DNA of 64,000 bases, taken from Stappia sp. 28M-7. GTDB lineage: Bacteria; Pseudomonadota; Alphaproteobacteria; Rhizobiales; Stappiaceae. The DNA lies in NCBI RefSeq assembly GCF_014252955.1, contig NZ_JACMIA010000001.1:4238258-4302257 (forward strand). The letters run 5' to 3'. Under the pieces are notes generated by a model. It ran no database searches. It was not told the origin of the DNA and saw nothing but the letters and a program-made list of their open reading frames with translations. Shown here one piece after another: positions 35,434 through 44,335 of this stretch (its first letter is position 1; each line of letters begins with the position of its first letter). A program made the position numbers and the translations under genes.

Positions 35434-36519
35434 TCAGGCCTCGCACGCCTTGAACGCGACCTCGAGCGCGTCGAAGTCGAGTTCCCGGCCGATCACCACC
35501 AGGCGGCTGTTGCGGACCTCACCGTCCTTCCACTCGCGCTGATGGTCGCCCTCAAGGATCATGTGGACGCCCTGCACCACATAGCGCTGCGGGTCGTCCT
35601 TGAAGGCGATGATGCCCTTGAGCCGCAAGATGTTCGGCCCGTTGACCTGGGTCATGTCACCAATCCAGCGGAAGAAGACCTGCGGGTCGAGCTCACCTGC
35701 GGTCATCGATACGCTCATCACCGAATGCGGCGCGTCGTGGTCGTGGTGATGGTGGTGATCATGGCCGTGATCGTGGTCATGATGGTGATGGTCGTGACCG
35801 TCATGGTGGTGGTGATGGTGGTCATGGTCGCAGTCCGGCCCGCACTCATGCGTATGCTCGGCCTCTTCCAGGAAATGCGGATCCAGCGACAGGATCCGTT
35901 CCAGGTCGAAGGCGCCGCGGTTGAGCACCTCGTCCAGCGGCACTGCGCAGCGCTCGCTGCGGATCCGCTTGGCATAGGGGTTGATCGACTGGATGCGCGT
36001 CTCAACGGCCTTCAGCTCATCGGCGGTCACCAGGTCGGTCTTGTTGAGCAGGATCACATCGGCGAAGGCGATCTGGTCCTCGGCCTCGTCGGTGTCGGCC
36101 AGCCGCTGCAGCACGTGACGGCAGTCGACGACGGCAACCACCGCATCGAGCTTGGCCTTGGCGCGCACGTCCTCGTCCATGAAGAAGGTCTGCGCGACCG
36201 GCGCCGGATCGGCAACGCCCGTGGTCTCGACCACGATGGCATCGAAGCTGCCCTGGCGCTTCATCAGGTTCTCGACGGTGCGGATCAGGTCGCCGCGAAC
36301 GGTGCAGCAGATGCAGCCGTTGTTCATCTCGAAGATTTCCTCGTCGGATTCGACGAGCAGGTCGTTGTCGATGCCGATCTCGCCGAACTCGTTGACGATC
36401 ACCGCATAGCGGGTGCCGTGGTTCTCGCTGAGGATGCGGTTGAGCAGCGTCGTCTTGCCGGCGCCGAGATAGCCCGTCAGCACGGTGACGGGGATCTTGC
36501 TGTCCTGGGATAGGGTCAT
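35434..36519 (-). CDS. COG0523 (CobW/ZNG-like) GTPase metallochaperone with His-rich loop
   Basis: 361 residues. Walker [10 protein letters not shown] (16-24); metal motif C69-x-C71-C72 in [12 protein letters not shown]; base-recognition NKTD in [10 protein letters not shown] (about 152). A loop at about 222-265 holds over 20 histidines interleaved with Asp, after HECGPDC. The C-terminal CobW_C domain follows ([21 protein letters not shown]). The family uses GTP hydrolysis to hand Zn, Co or Fe to client enzymes. Fe-type nitrile hydratase activators belong here, but the window's nitrile hydratase is cobalt-type with its own activator, so a zinc or general role is equally likely. The 143 bp upstream show no obvious Zur box. 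Confidence 0.92.
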   Translation of the reverse strand: MTLSQDSKIPVTVLTGYLGAGKTTLLNRILSENHGTRYAVIVNEFGEIGIDNDLLVESDEEIFEMNNGCICCTVRGDLIRTVENLMKRQGSFDAIVVETTGVADPAPVAQTFFMDEDVRAKAKLDAVVAVVDCRHVLQRLADTDEAEDQIAFADVILLNKTDLVTADELKAVETRIQSINPYAKRIRSERCAVPLDEVLNRGAFDLERILSLDPHFLEEAEHTHECGPDCDHDHHHHHHDGHDHHHHDHDHGHDHHHHHDHDAPHSVMSVSMTAGELDPQVFFRWIGDMTQVNGPNILRLKGIIAFKDDPQRYVVQGVHMILEGDHQREWKDGEVRNSRLVVIGRELDFDALEVAFKACEA

Positions 36520-36662
36520 GGCCTTGCCTGTATCTGACTTGGGCGCGGCCCGGCGTGGATCGCCTGCCGCGCTTTCCCGTGAATATGGGGTGCGTTACCC
36601 ATCGCAGTACCGAATTTTCCGCGCCTTGGCAAAATGTGGCGCGCGAGACGGGTCACCGGGAT

Positions 36663-37121
36663 CTAGAGCAGGAACGGAAAGCCGCCCTCGAGCTTCAGCA
36701 GCGCGATCTTTGTCTCGCTGCCTCCTTCCCCCGAATATCCGCCGAGGCCGCCGGCCGACAGCACCCGATGACAGGGGATGATCACCGGGATCGGGTTGGC
36801 CCCGCAAGCCTGGCCGATGGGCTGGCCAAAGGTGGAAAGCCGGGCGGCAAGGTCGCCATAAGTGCGCGTTTCGCCGTAGGGAATGGCCAGCAGCTCGCGA
36901 AACACCGACTGCTGGAACTCGTTGCCGGCCGGCGCCAAAGGCAGGTCGAAACGCGTCAGGTCACCGGCGAAATAGCGCCGCAGCTGGTCGAGCGCCTCCT
37001 CCAGCAGCGGCGTGGGAGACGGATCGCGCCGGCGGCCCCAGCCGACGCGCACGATGGCATCGTGTGCCGCCTCGATCTCGAGCGGTCCGACGGGAGTATC
37101 GAGATGCACAACGTCGCTCAC
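36663..37121 (-). CDS. ogt: Methylated-DNA--protein-cysteine methyltransferase
   Basis: 152 residues from GTG 37121, with GGAG eight bases upstream; the open frame beyond that is non-coding and antisense to the aminotransferase gene. The alkyl-acceptor C117 lies in PVIIPCHRVL, preceded by the helix-turn-helix stretch YGETRTYGDLAARL and the arginine-finger neighbourhood. It ends GGYSGEGGSETKIALLKLEG. This is a suicide repair protein removing alkyl groups from O6 of guanine. Monocistronic; no Ada regulatory domain. Confidence 0.93.
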   Translation of the reverse strand: MSDVVHLDTPVGPLEIEAAHDAIVRVGWGRRRDPSPTPLLEEALDQLRRYFAGDLTRFDLPLAPAGNEFQQSVFRELLAIPYGETRTYGDLAARLSTFGQPIGQACGANPIPVIIPCHRVLSAGGLGGYSGEGGSETKIALLKLEGGFPFLL

Positions 37122-37277
37122 AACAACCGCTCCGGAAAGTGCAGGGGGAGATGCCCCTTGCGGCCCAGGACACCAGTCCCCTTCCAAGGGGCGTAAGCCC
37201 GCGATATCAAGGGCCTCAATGACTCTACCATGACACACCGTGCGGACGAGATCGCCTGCCCGGTCCCGGGAGGAACC

Positions 37278-38456
37278 ATGCTGAAAACCATCGAAGGCTT
37301 CAACAGGATCGGCGAGGAGAACGCCTTCGCCGTTCTGGCGCGCGCCACCGAGCTTGCCCGTACCGGCAAGGACATCATCAATCTCGGCATCGGCCAACCC
37401 GATTTCCGCACGCCCGACCACATTGTCGAGGCGGCGGTGAAGGCGCTCCGCGACGGCCATCACGGCTACACACCGGCAACCGGTATCCTGCCCCTGCGCG
37501 AAGGCGTTGCAGCGGACATCGAGAAGCGCACGGGCGTTGCGGTTGATCCCGACAAGGTCGTCGTCGTGCCGGGCGGCAAGGTCACCATGTTCATGGCGAT
37601 CCTCATGTTCGGCGAGCCGGGTGCGGAGATCCTCTATCCGGATCCCGGTTTCCCCATCTACCGGTCGATGATCGAGTTCACCGGCGCAACGCCGGTTCCG
37701 GTGCCGATCCGCGAGGAGAACGATTTCGCCTTCTCCGCAGAGGAAACGCTCGGCCTGCTGACGTCGAATACCCGCCTGATCATTCTCAACTCGCCCGCCA
37801 ACCCGACCGGCGGCGTGACGCCGCGCGCCGAGATCGAAAAGCTGGTGGCCGGCCTTGCCGCACGTCCCGACATCGCCATCCTGTCGGACGAGATCTACGG
37901 CCAGATGACCTATGACGGGGCGGTCCACACCTCGCTGCTGGAGTTCGAGGCGATCCGCGACCGGCTGATCCTGCTCGACGGCTGGTCCAAGACTTATGCC
38001 ATGACCGGCTGGCGCATGGGCTATGCGGTCTGGCCGCAAGCGCTGATCGACAAGGCGCGCAAGCTCGCGGTCAACTGCTGGTCCTGCGTCAACGCACCCG
38101 CCCAATATGCCGGTCTTGCCGCGCTGGAAGGCCCGCAAGATGCGGTCGCCGACATGATGCAGGAATTCGACAAGCGCCGGAAGCTGGTGGTGGACGGTCT
38201 GAATGCCCTGCCCGGCGTCAGCGCACGCACGCCGATGGGCGCCTTCTACGCCTTCCCCAACATCTCCGCGACCGGCTGGAAGGCGAAGCCCTTGGCAAGC
38301 GCCCTGCTGGAGGAAACCGGCGTCGCCACCATCGGCGGGCCGGATTTCGGTATTCTCGGCGAAGGTTATATCCGCCTGTCCTACGCCAATTCGGCAGAGA
38401 ACATCGCCCGCGCGCTGGAGCGCATGGGCGAGTTCCTGTCCAACAAGGCCAAGTAG
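37278..38456 (+). CDS. Class I/II PLP-dependent aminotransferase
   Basis: 392 residues from ATG 37278, preceded by GGGAGGA. The PLP lysine is K238 in LLDGWSKTYAMTGWRMGY. The cofactor-ring motifs NLGIGQPDF, HHGYTPATGILPLREG, SPANPTGG and SDEIYGQM are intact. It falls in the group of aspartate/prephenate or broad-range 2-oxoacid aminotransferases. Exact donor and acceptor cannot be read. It is divergent from ogt. Predicted soluble and cytosolic. Confidence 0.92.
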   Translation: MLKTIEGFNRIGEENAFAVLARATELARTGKDIINLGIGQPDFRTPDHIVEAAVKALRDGHHGYTPATGILPLREGVAADIEKRTGVAVDPDKVVVVPGGKVTMFMAILMFGEPGAEILYPDPGFPIYRSMIEFTGATPVPVPIREENDFAFSAEETLGLLTSNTRLIILNSPANPTGGVTPRAEIEKLVAGLAARPDIAILSDEIYGQMTYDGAVHTSLLEFEAIRDRLILLDGWSKTYAMTGWRMGYAVWPQALIDKARKLAVNCWSCVNAPAQYAGLAALEGPQDAVADMMQEFDKRRKLVVDGLNALPGVSARTPMGAFYAFPNISATGWKAKPLASALLEETGVATIGGPDFGILGEGYIRLSYANSAENIARALERMGEFLSNKAK

Positions 38457-38472
38457 GCTTTAGGGCTTCGGA

Positions 38473-38913
38473 TCAGCGCGCTGTCGGAATGAGTGCCGAC
38501 AGCGCGATTGCCTGCTCGGGCACGAGAAGCAGGAAAGCGCCGGCAGGCGCCACCGAGGCAAGCCCCTCGCTCTCGCCGACGTCGAAGGCGGCAAGCACGC
38601 TGCCGTTTTCCAGCACGAACTCGATGCCGCCCTCCGGCGGCACACGCCAGCCCAGCTGCGGCAGCTCGCCGCCCGCCGGGCTTGTGCAGGCGCTCATGTC
38701 GGCGCGAAACGCGTCCTGCGGAAAGATGCCGCCGGCAACCTCGGCCTTGAGATCCAGCCGGCAAACCGTCCCGGACACCTCGTCGATGAGCTGCCAGTGA
38801 CCTGCGACGCGCGCCTCGACCGGCTGAGCGCCCGTGAAGCCGGTGCCGAAGAACACCAGCGAGAACAGCGTGACGGCGACGAGAACGCCGATCCGTTGCA
38901 TGTGAAGCGCCAT
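38473..38913 (-). CDS. inh: Inh/AprI-type metalloprotease inhibitor domain protein
   Basis: 146 residues from ATG 38913; ATG 38901 is also possible. A hydrophobic N-terminal segment (IGVLVAVTLFSLVFFGTGF) acts as signal or anchor. The beta-barrel Inh domain (about 37-135) starts AGHWQLIDEVSGTVCRLDL, has a second cysteine in ADMSACTSPAGG (probable disulfide) and continues LGWRVPPEGGIEFVLENGS. Inhibitors of this family protect the periplasm from secreted serralysin-type proteases. No serralysin or type I secretion gene is in the window. A perfect 11-bp hairpin (38477-38506) lies inside its 3' end, facing the convergent aminotransferase gene, and could help terminate that gene. Confidence 0.75.
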   Translation of the reverse strand: MALHMQRIGVLVAVTLFSLVFFGTGFTGAQPVEARVAGHWQLIDEVSGTVCRLDLKAEVAGGIFPQDAFRADMSACTSPAGGELPQLGWRVPPEGGIEFVLENGSVLAAFDVGESEGLASVAPAGAFLLLVPEQAIALSALIPTAR

Positions 38914-39062
38914 GATCCCGTTCCTGCTCCTGCAAGGCGCGCGATGCGCACCCCGGTCCGGCAGCGGACGACGAAGGAACGACCTCAACCGCTCGTAACA
39001 TCGTCATCCAACTGCAATCGGAACAGGATCGGCTGAACCCATTAACGCTTCGTTAAGCTTGT

Positions 39063-40031
39063 TCAGACCTTTCGCACGAAAGGCGTCTCGGCAACCGGTG
39101 TGACCGGCTTCCCGTTCTGGAACCAGGACAACAGGTTGTCGACGACGAGCTGGCCCATCGCGTTGCGGGTGTGCTGCGACGCCGACCCGACATGCGGGAG
39201 CAGGACCACGTGCTCCAAGTCGATGAGCGCCTGCGGCACCCGCGGCTCGTCCTCGAAGACATCGAGACCGGCGGACAGGATCGTCCCGTCCTGCAAGGCC
39301 TTCACCAGCGCCGGCTCGTCGATCACCGTTCCGCGGCCGACATTCACGACGATGCCCTCCGGCCCCAGCGCCTGCAGCACCTCGGCATTGACGATGCCCT
39401 TGGTGGAGGCCCCGCCCGGCGCCACCACCATCAGCGTGTCGCAGGCCTCGGCCATGCCCAGCAGCGTCTCGTGATAGCGATAGGCGACGTCCGGCTGGCG
39501 GGAGCGTCCATGATAGTGGATCTCGAGACCGAAGGCCTCTGCGCGCCTTGCAATCGCCTTGCCGATACGGCCGAGACCGAGAATGCCGAGCTTGCGGCCA
39601 CGCAGCGTCGCGCGGGTCAGCGGGAACGGTCCCTTGGCCACCCACTGGCCGGCGCGCAGGTAGCGCTCGGCGGCCGGCAACTCGCGCGCTGCCATCAGCA
39701 GCAAGCCCATCGCGGTATCGGCGACTTCCTCGCTCAACACATCAGGCGTGTTGGTGACGCAGATCCCCTTCGTCGCGCAGTAGCGCGCATCGACGGAATC
39801 GTAGCCGACGCCGAAATTGGCAACGATCTCCAGCGACGGCAGGCGGTCGATAAGTGCGGCATTGACCGGGATATGCGGACCACCCGCCACCGCCTGCACC
39901 CTTGCGCAGAGATCGGCCGGCAACGCGGCCACATCCGCAGCCGTCGCGCGGTGGACGGTGAACTGCTCGTCCAGGCTCGTCTCCACCAGCGGCAGCATGC
40001 GCCCGAGCATCAGGATTTCAGCCAAGGCCAT
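39063..40031 (-). CDS. D-isomer 2-hydroxyacid dehydrogenase (glyoxylate/hydroxypyruvate reductase-like)
   Basis: 322 residues. The NAD(P) Rossmann motif is LGILGLGRIGKAIARRAEAF, with HGRS (about 176) suggesting NADP preference. Catalytic Arg lies in VVNVGRGTVID, Glu in GLDVFEDEP and His in VVLLPHVGSAS. It would reduce glyoxylate, hydroxypyruvate or a related 2-oxo acid. Transcribed 43 bp after the LacI gene on the same strand, so it is the likely target of that regulator. Confidence 0.92.
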   Translation of the reverse strand: MALAEILMLGRMLPLVETSLDEQFTVHRATAADVAALPADLCARVQAVAGGPHIPVNAALIDRLPSLEIVANFGVGYDSVDARYCATKGICVTNTPDVLSEEVADTAMGLLLMAARELPAAERYLRAGQWVAKGPFPLTRATLRGRKLGILGLGRIGKAIARRAEAFGLEIHYHGRSRQPDVAYRYHETLLGMAEACDTLMVVAPGGASTKGIVNAEVLQALGPEGIVVNVGRGTVIDEPALVKALQDGTILSAGLDVFEDEPRVPQALIDLEHVVLLPHVGSASQHTRNAMGQLVVDNLLSWFQNGKPVTPVAETPFVRKV

Positions 40032-40074
40032 TATGTCTCTCTCCCTTTCAGATCGAATGAAATGTTGCGGATCG

Positions 40075-41208
40075 TCACCCCGTTTGACCGCCTCCCGGCG
40101 GCGGAGTGCTCTCGCGGATGTTGAGGGACGGCGCGATCATGCGACGCTCGTCGCTGACCGTTTCTCCGCCGATCTGGCGCAGGATCAGTTCCGCCGCCTC
40201 GCGGCCGATGCGCTCTGGATTGTTGCAGACGGACGTCAAAGACGGCGAGCCGCCCGCAGCCCCGTCGGTATCGTCATAGCCGCCCACGGCCATGCCGTCC
40301 CCCGGCGCCACCCCGGTGCGCTTCAATGCATCGATCAGCCCGAAGGAAATAAGATCGTTGAAGCCGAAGACGGCCGTCGGTCGCGGATTTGCAGCAAGCA
40401 GCGCCGGCACGGCCTGGCGCCCATCCGCTTGCGTCATCAGTTCGGGGATGTCGACCTGGGCGGCCGGGTCGAGGCCGGCCGCTTCCAGTGCCTGGCGCCA
40501 GCCGAGATTGCGGTCGCGTCCGGCCGAACTGCGGCGCCTGCCGCCGACCATGGCGATGTGTTGGTGCCCCTGCGCGATCAGGTGCTCGGTCAGCATCCGC
40601 CCTCCGGCAACGTCATCGCCGCGCACCACCGGCGCGCGCGCGCCGTCCACGTCCCGGCAGATCAGCGTCACGGGAATGCCGGTCTCGACCAGCTGATTGA
40701 TTTCCTCCGCGGTCGTGTCGACCGAGGCGCACAGAAGCAGGCCATCTATGCGGTGTTGCAAGAGGCTATCGACAAAACTGCGCTGGCGCCGCACGTCGTC
40801 GCGGTGATTGCAGATCAGGACGACCTGCTGTTCCCGCCCCAGCTCGTCCTCCAGCGCCCGGAAAATCTCGGCGAAATAGGGATTGAGGATATCGTGGACG
40901 GCAATGCCGACCATGTTCGAGCGTGCCGTACGCAAGGCAGCCGCCGACCGGTTGTAGATGTACCCGACGCTGCGCGCATGCGCCTTGATCCGCTCGCGCG
41001 TTTCAGCGGCGACCAGCGGCGAGTTGCGCAAGGCAAGCGACACGGTCGCCGTCGAGACCTGAAGTTCGGCGGCCATGTCGCCGAGAGTGATGCGGCGATG
41101 GGCGCTGCGCGAGGATCCGCGCGCGGACGGGCCTTCGGAAAGGCCGGATCCAGCCTCGCCCGCGGGCCTTTCGGGACGACCCCGGTTCGGGGAAGATCTG
41201 TCGCTCAC
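40075..41208 (-). CDS. LacI-family transcriptional regulator
   Basis: 377 residues. After a 30-residue Arg/Gly/Ser-rich leader comes the helix-turn-helix (ITLGDMAAELQVSTATVSLAL) and hinge region (NRSAAALRTARSNMVG). The sugar-binding-like effector domain follows (about 95-360; ALEDELGREQQVVLICNHRDD, VGGYDDTDGAA). The leader makes it longer than usual LacI members (about 340); a later start is possible. It precedes the hydroxyacid dehydrogenase gene, suggesting control of 2-hydroxyacid metabolism. Confidence 0.92.
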   Translation of the reverse strand: MSDRSSPNRGRPERPAGEAGSGLSEGPSARGSSRSAHRRITLGDMAAELQVSTATVSLALRNSPLVAAETRERIKAHARSVGYIYNRSAAALRTARSNMVGIAVHDILNPYFAEIFRALEDELGREQQVVLICNHRDDVRRQRSFVDSLLQHRIDGLLLCASVDTTAEEINQLVETGIPVTLICRDVDGARAPVVRGDDVAGGRMLTEHLIAQGHQHIAMVGGRRRSSAGRDRNLGWRQALEAAGLDPAAQVDIPELMTQADGRQAVPALLAANPRPTAVFGFNDLISFGLIDALKRTGVAPGDGMAVGGYDDTDGAAGGSPSLTSVCNNPERIGREAAELILRQIGGETVSDERRMIAPSLNIRESTPPPGGGQTG

Positions 41209-41292
41209 GATGCGCCCCTCGCGCCGGATCGCGTGTCCGCGACCCTAATCGATTGAAAGATCGCCCATCGCACCATGGCACACAAGGCGAAC

Positions 41293-42234
41293 CTACCCCC
41301 GTCCCTGCGATGCAGCCTCGGCCGCCACCTCGGCATGCGAGATCTTGCGCTCGCGGTAGAGGATGTAGAGACCCGAGGCAGTGACGATGGCCGCGCCAAT
41401 CACCGTGTAGACGGTCGGAACGTCGGCGAAGACCAGATAGCCGAGCGCCACCATCCACAGGATCTGCGTATACATGAAAGGCGCCAGCACCGGGGCGGGC
41501 GCCAGCACATGCGCACGGATCAGCGCGAAATGGCCGATACCGCCCAGCGCGCCGGTCGCCAGCAGCAGCACCCAATGCCAGGCACTGGACGGCATCTGCC
41601 AGGCGGAAATGCCAAAAGGCGCTATCGCGGTGGCTGCGACGATTGCCGAGATCATCAGCATTCCGACCGGTGAATCCGTCTGCGTCAGCATCCGCGTGGT
41701 CAGCACGTAGATCGCATAGCAGAGCATCGAGCAGACCGAGAGAAGCGCTGCCCAGTGCATCTCTCCAAATCCCGGCCGGGTGACGACCAGAATGCCGATG
41801 AAGCCGACGATGATCGCCATCCAGCGGCGCATCCCGGCCCACTCGTTGAGCAGCGGCCCTGCCAGAGCAGTCACGACGAAGGGCGTCGCGAACATGATCG
41901 AGACCGTTTCGGCCAGCTGCATGTAGCGGATCGCGAAGAAGTTGAACGCCGTCGACCCCAGCAGGCAGAGCGCACGCAGGATCTGCAGCCCCCAGCGGCG
42001 CGTGTGCAGCACCTGCGGCGTACGCCAGAGACGGAACAGCAAGATGCCGTAGAAGATATGCGTCATGAACCGCATCCACACGACCTGCTCGGTCGGCAGA
42101 TACTGGCCGAGATACTTCGCTGTCGTATCGAGGCAGGAAAAGCACAGGAACGCGAAACAGATCAGCGCAATGCCGACGAAACGCTCCGGAATGAGCTGGC
42201 GCCAGCCGCTGACAGCCCGTTGCAGGGAATCCAA
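41293..42234 (-). CDS. DMT-superfamily permease (EamA domains)
   Basis: 313 residues with ten predicted helices in two EamA repeats. ALICFAFLCFSCLDTTAKYLG opens the first, and YMQLAETVSIMFATPFVVTALAG ends it. The second ends APVLAPFMYTQILWMVALGYLVFADVPT. It resembles the paralogue at 28770-29714 in layout (tens of residues align by eye around the MPF/TPF helix). Substrate unknown. The start is 85 bp from the LacI gene on the same strand; co-transcription is uncertain. Confidence 0.88.
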   Translation of the reverse strand: MDSLQRAVSGWRQLIPERFVGIALICFAFLCFSCLDTTAKYLGQYLPTEQVVWMRFMTHIFYGILLFRLWRTPQVLHTRRWGLQILRALCLLGSTAFNFFAIRYMQLAETVSIMFATPFVVTALAGPLLNEWAGMRRWMAIIVGFIGILVVTRPGFGEMHWAALLSVCSMLCYAIYVLTTRMLTQTDSPVGMLMISAIVAATAIAPFGISAWQMPSSAWHWVLLLATGALGGIGHFALIRAHVLAPAPVLAPFMYTQILWMVALGYLVFADVPTVYTVIGAAIVTASGLYILYRERKISHAEVAAEAASQGRG

Positions 42235-42488
42235 GATCTACCCTCACTCGTCTGCCGACAGGCGTCGGCAGGTCGACGCACTCCATCGGTCACGACCGGA
42301 ATCGTGCATTTGTCCTATTAATTAGAGTAGATCAGGGAATGTTGCGACTTGTCATGTCGCGGAAATGCACACCGGCTATGCGCTGGGAGCAACCCGGACC
42401 ACCGCCCTGCGCAGGGCGAACGCGCAGAGACGCGAAGCGCACCGGGGAGCGCTCCGCAAATTCTTCGAAAAACAGTCGAAAGACCGGC

Positions 42489-42959
42489 CTACTCGGCGTC
42501 ATCGACCTCGAGATCGACCTCATCGACGGTCCGCGATCCGAGGTTCTTCTCGACCTGACGCAGAAGCTTGCGCAGCTTCTTTCGGTCCTTCTCGTCGAGA
42601 CCTGCAAGCGCCTCGCGCTCCAGCCGCTTCCAGGAGCGGTCGACGGTCTCGACCAGCGCCCGGCCCTCGTCGGTGAGAAAGACCCGGGCAAGGCGCCCGT
42701 CGGTTTCGGAGGCCGCGCGGCGCAGGAAGCCCTGCGCCGAAAGGCGGGTCACCATCTTGGTGATGGTCGGCGGCTGCACCGAAAGTACAGCCGCGAGCTG
42801 GCTCATGGTCTGGCCGTCATCTTCCGACAGGACCTTGAGCACGGCTTCCTGACCCGGATGAAGCCCGATCCGGGAGAGGTGGATGCCTGCGCGCGAACGA
42901 TGGGCCTTGGCCGTTTGAGCCAGGCGAAACGTCACGCTCTTTTTGTAATTGAACGCCAT
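42489..42959 (-). CDS. MarR-family transcriptional regulator
   Basis: 156 residues from ATG 42959; upstream in-frame sequence is not conserved-looking. The winged helix-turn-helix (about 50-110) includes MSQLAAVLSVQPPTITKMVTRL and the wing ASETDGRLARVFLT. An N-terminal dimerisation helix precedes it, and a long charged C-terminal helix (LREALAG-like, DEKDRKKLRKLLRQVEKNL) follows. MarR proteins usually repress efflux or detoxification genes and respond to phenolic ligands. It lies just downstream of the flavodoxin-fold reductase pair on the same strand, making those genes plausible targets. Confidence 0.92.
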   Translation of the reverse strand: MAFNYKKSVTFRLAQTAKAHRSRAGIHLSRIGLHPGQEAVLKVLSEDDGQTMSQLAAVLSVQPPTITKMVTRLSAQGFLRRAASETDGRLARVFLTDEGRALVETVDRSWKRLEREALAGLDEKDRKKLRKLLRQVEKNLGSRTVDEVDLEVDDAE

Positions 42960-43087
42960 GTCCCGCCTTCTAATGCCGGCAAATGAAAGCTTGATGACAG
43001 CGAACGAAAATCGCGTCCACGCTTCACAGCCAATCCCCGGACATGATGTCCTGCCACGCATAATGCGTCCGGAACGGCAAGGAATCA

Positions 43088-43113
43088 AAAGGGATTCGCC
43101 GTCACGGCGAAAT
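43088..43113 (-). terminator. Terminator at the end of the ABC/amidohydrolase operon
   Basis: Stem TTCGCCG (43095-43101) / CGGCGAA (43105-43111) with a three-base loop. On the minus strand it is followed by TCCCTTTTGATT. It lies 44 bases after the stop of the last operon gene. Confidence 0.65.
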
Positions 43114-43156
43114 CGCGGTCAGGCGGCCGGGCATTGGAGCGGACAGGAAAGACGGC

Positions 43157-43747
43157 TCACCACCGCGCGAGCTTGCGTTTCACTTTTTCAAGATAGCGCC
43201 TGCGGCTGTCATCCGTGGAGGTATCCATCTTGTAGTGGGCAAGATAGCGGACACGGCAGCGCGGATGGCAAAGCGCCCGGATGCCGCGCAACACGGTCTT
43301 GCGACCCGGCTCGCCGATTATCTTGGAGATCAGCCAGGACGCGCCGCAGGTCGTGACCACCGCGATCTTGCGGATATGCTGCATGCGTGGCCGCGTGCCG
43401 GTGGTCTCGGTCGGGATATCGAAGGTGACATGGGGGATCCAGACCCGGTCCAGATATCCCTTGAGCATCGCAGGAAGCCCGTACCACCAGGTCGGGTAGA
43501 CGAAGACCAGCGCCTCCGCCCACAGGATGTCGTCGACATGTTCGGCGACCGGGTCCCGGTTGACCGCCGGATCGGCATAGCGCCGCCACTCACCCTCCTG
43601 CATCACGGGATCGAAGCCGCGGGCATAAAGATCGGTAAGCCGCGTCTCGTGGCCGGCGGCGCGGAGCGTTTCCATCACCGTCCGGCAAAGGGACGCGGAA
43701 AAGCTGTCCGAGGCGGGATGGCAGAAGATCACCAGGACGCGCATCAA
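43157..43747 (-). CDS. Flavodoxin-fold NAD(P)H oxidoreductase, copy 2
   Basis: 196 residues of the NAD(P)H dehydrogenase (quinone)/KefF-like family. The phosphate loop is VIFCHPASDSFSASL. The flavin-contact region is LVFVYPTWWYGLPAMLKGYLDR, where the PxWWY and KGYxDR elements are family hallmarks. VTTCGASW is the third FMN loop. These enzymes use FMN or FAD to reduce quinones or azo/nitro compounds. The gene overlaps the previous paralogue by four bases (ATGA) and ends the operon. Sequence identity with its neighbour is plain along the whole length, so this is a tandem duplication that has diverged. Confidence 0.88.
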   Translation of the reverse strand: MMRVLVIFCHPASDSFSASLCRTVMETLRAAGHETRLTDLYARGFDPVMQEGEWRRYADPAVNRDPVAEHVDDILWAEALVFVYPTWWYGLPAMLKGYLDRVWIPHVTFDIPTETTGTRPRMQHIRKIAVVTTCGASWLISKIIGEPGRKTVLRGIRALCHPRCRVRYLAHYKMDTSTDDSRRRYLEKVKRKLARW

Positions 43748-44325
43748 AGCCTCTTAAGTTCTGCAGTCACGCGCGCGACGAAGGCCTTGCGCCCGGCCTC
43801 GTCGATCCGGTTCATGTCATAGAGCGCCAGATAGGACAGCCGCCCGGTCGGCGCGATGAGCGCCCGCAGCACCCGGCGGACCAGCTTGCGCGGCGGATCC
43901 CCGACGAGGCAGGCGCGAAGCCGGCTGCCGCCATAGGTGGTCACTGCGACGAGCCGGCGGATGTGCTGGAGATTTGGCACGACCTTGCCGTCACGCATGC
44001 GGAAGGAAACCCCGGGCAGGAAGACACGGTCGAAATAGCCCTTCAGGATCGCCGGGAAGCCGAAGTTCCAGACCGGATAGACAAGGACGATCGCCTCCGC
44101 CCGCATCAGCTGCTCGACATACTCCGCCACCGGTTCGCGATTGCGTTCGACGTCGTGATAGGCGAGCCGCTCTTCCCGGCTGAGCACCGGGTCGAAGCCC
44201 CTGGCGTAGAGATCGCATTCCTCGACCGAATGGCCCGCCGCCACGAGCACTCGCAAGACCTCGTTCTTCAGCGCGGTGGAGAAGCTTTCCTCCACCGGAT
44301 GCGCATGGATGAGGAGCACGCGCAA
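43744..44325 (-). CDS. Flavodoxin-fold NAD(P)H oxidoreductase, copy 1
   Basis: 193 residues, paralogous to the next gene. Flavin-binding segments are LLIHAHPVEESFSTAL, IVLVYPVWNFGFPAILKGYFDRVF and VAVTTYGGSRL. The copies share ECDLYARGFDPVLSREE / DLYARGFDPVMQEGE and differ in the flavin-contact aromatic residues (WNF versus WWY). Ten bases separate it from the FAD-linked oxidase stop. Its position in the operon suggests reduction of an oxidised intermediate or supply of reduced flavin. Confidence 0.88.
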   Translation of the reverse strand: MRVLLIHAHPVEESFSTALKNEVLRVLVAAGHSVEECDLYARGFDPVLSREERLAYHDVERNREPVAEYVEQLMRAEAIVLVYPVWNFGFPAILKGYFDRVFLPGVSFRMRDGKVVPNLQHIRRLVAVTTYGGSRLRACLVGDPPRKLVRRVLRALIAPTGRLSYLALYDMNRIDEAGRKAFVARVTAELKRL

Positions 44326-44335
44326 GGCTGAAGAC

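Noticed and set aside
35434-36519. COG0523 GTPase as the nitrile hydratase activator
   Set aside because: That role is known for Fe-type enzymes. Here the CTLCSC motif is Co-type and a P14K-like activator is in the operon, so I did not assign it.
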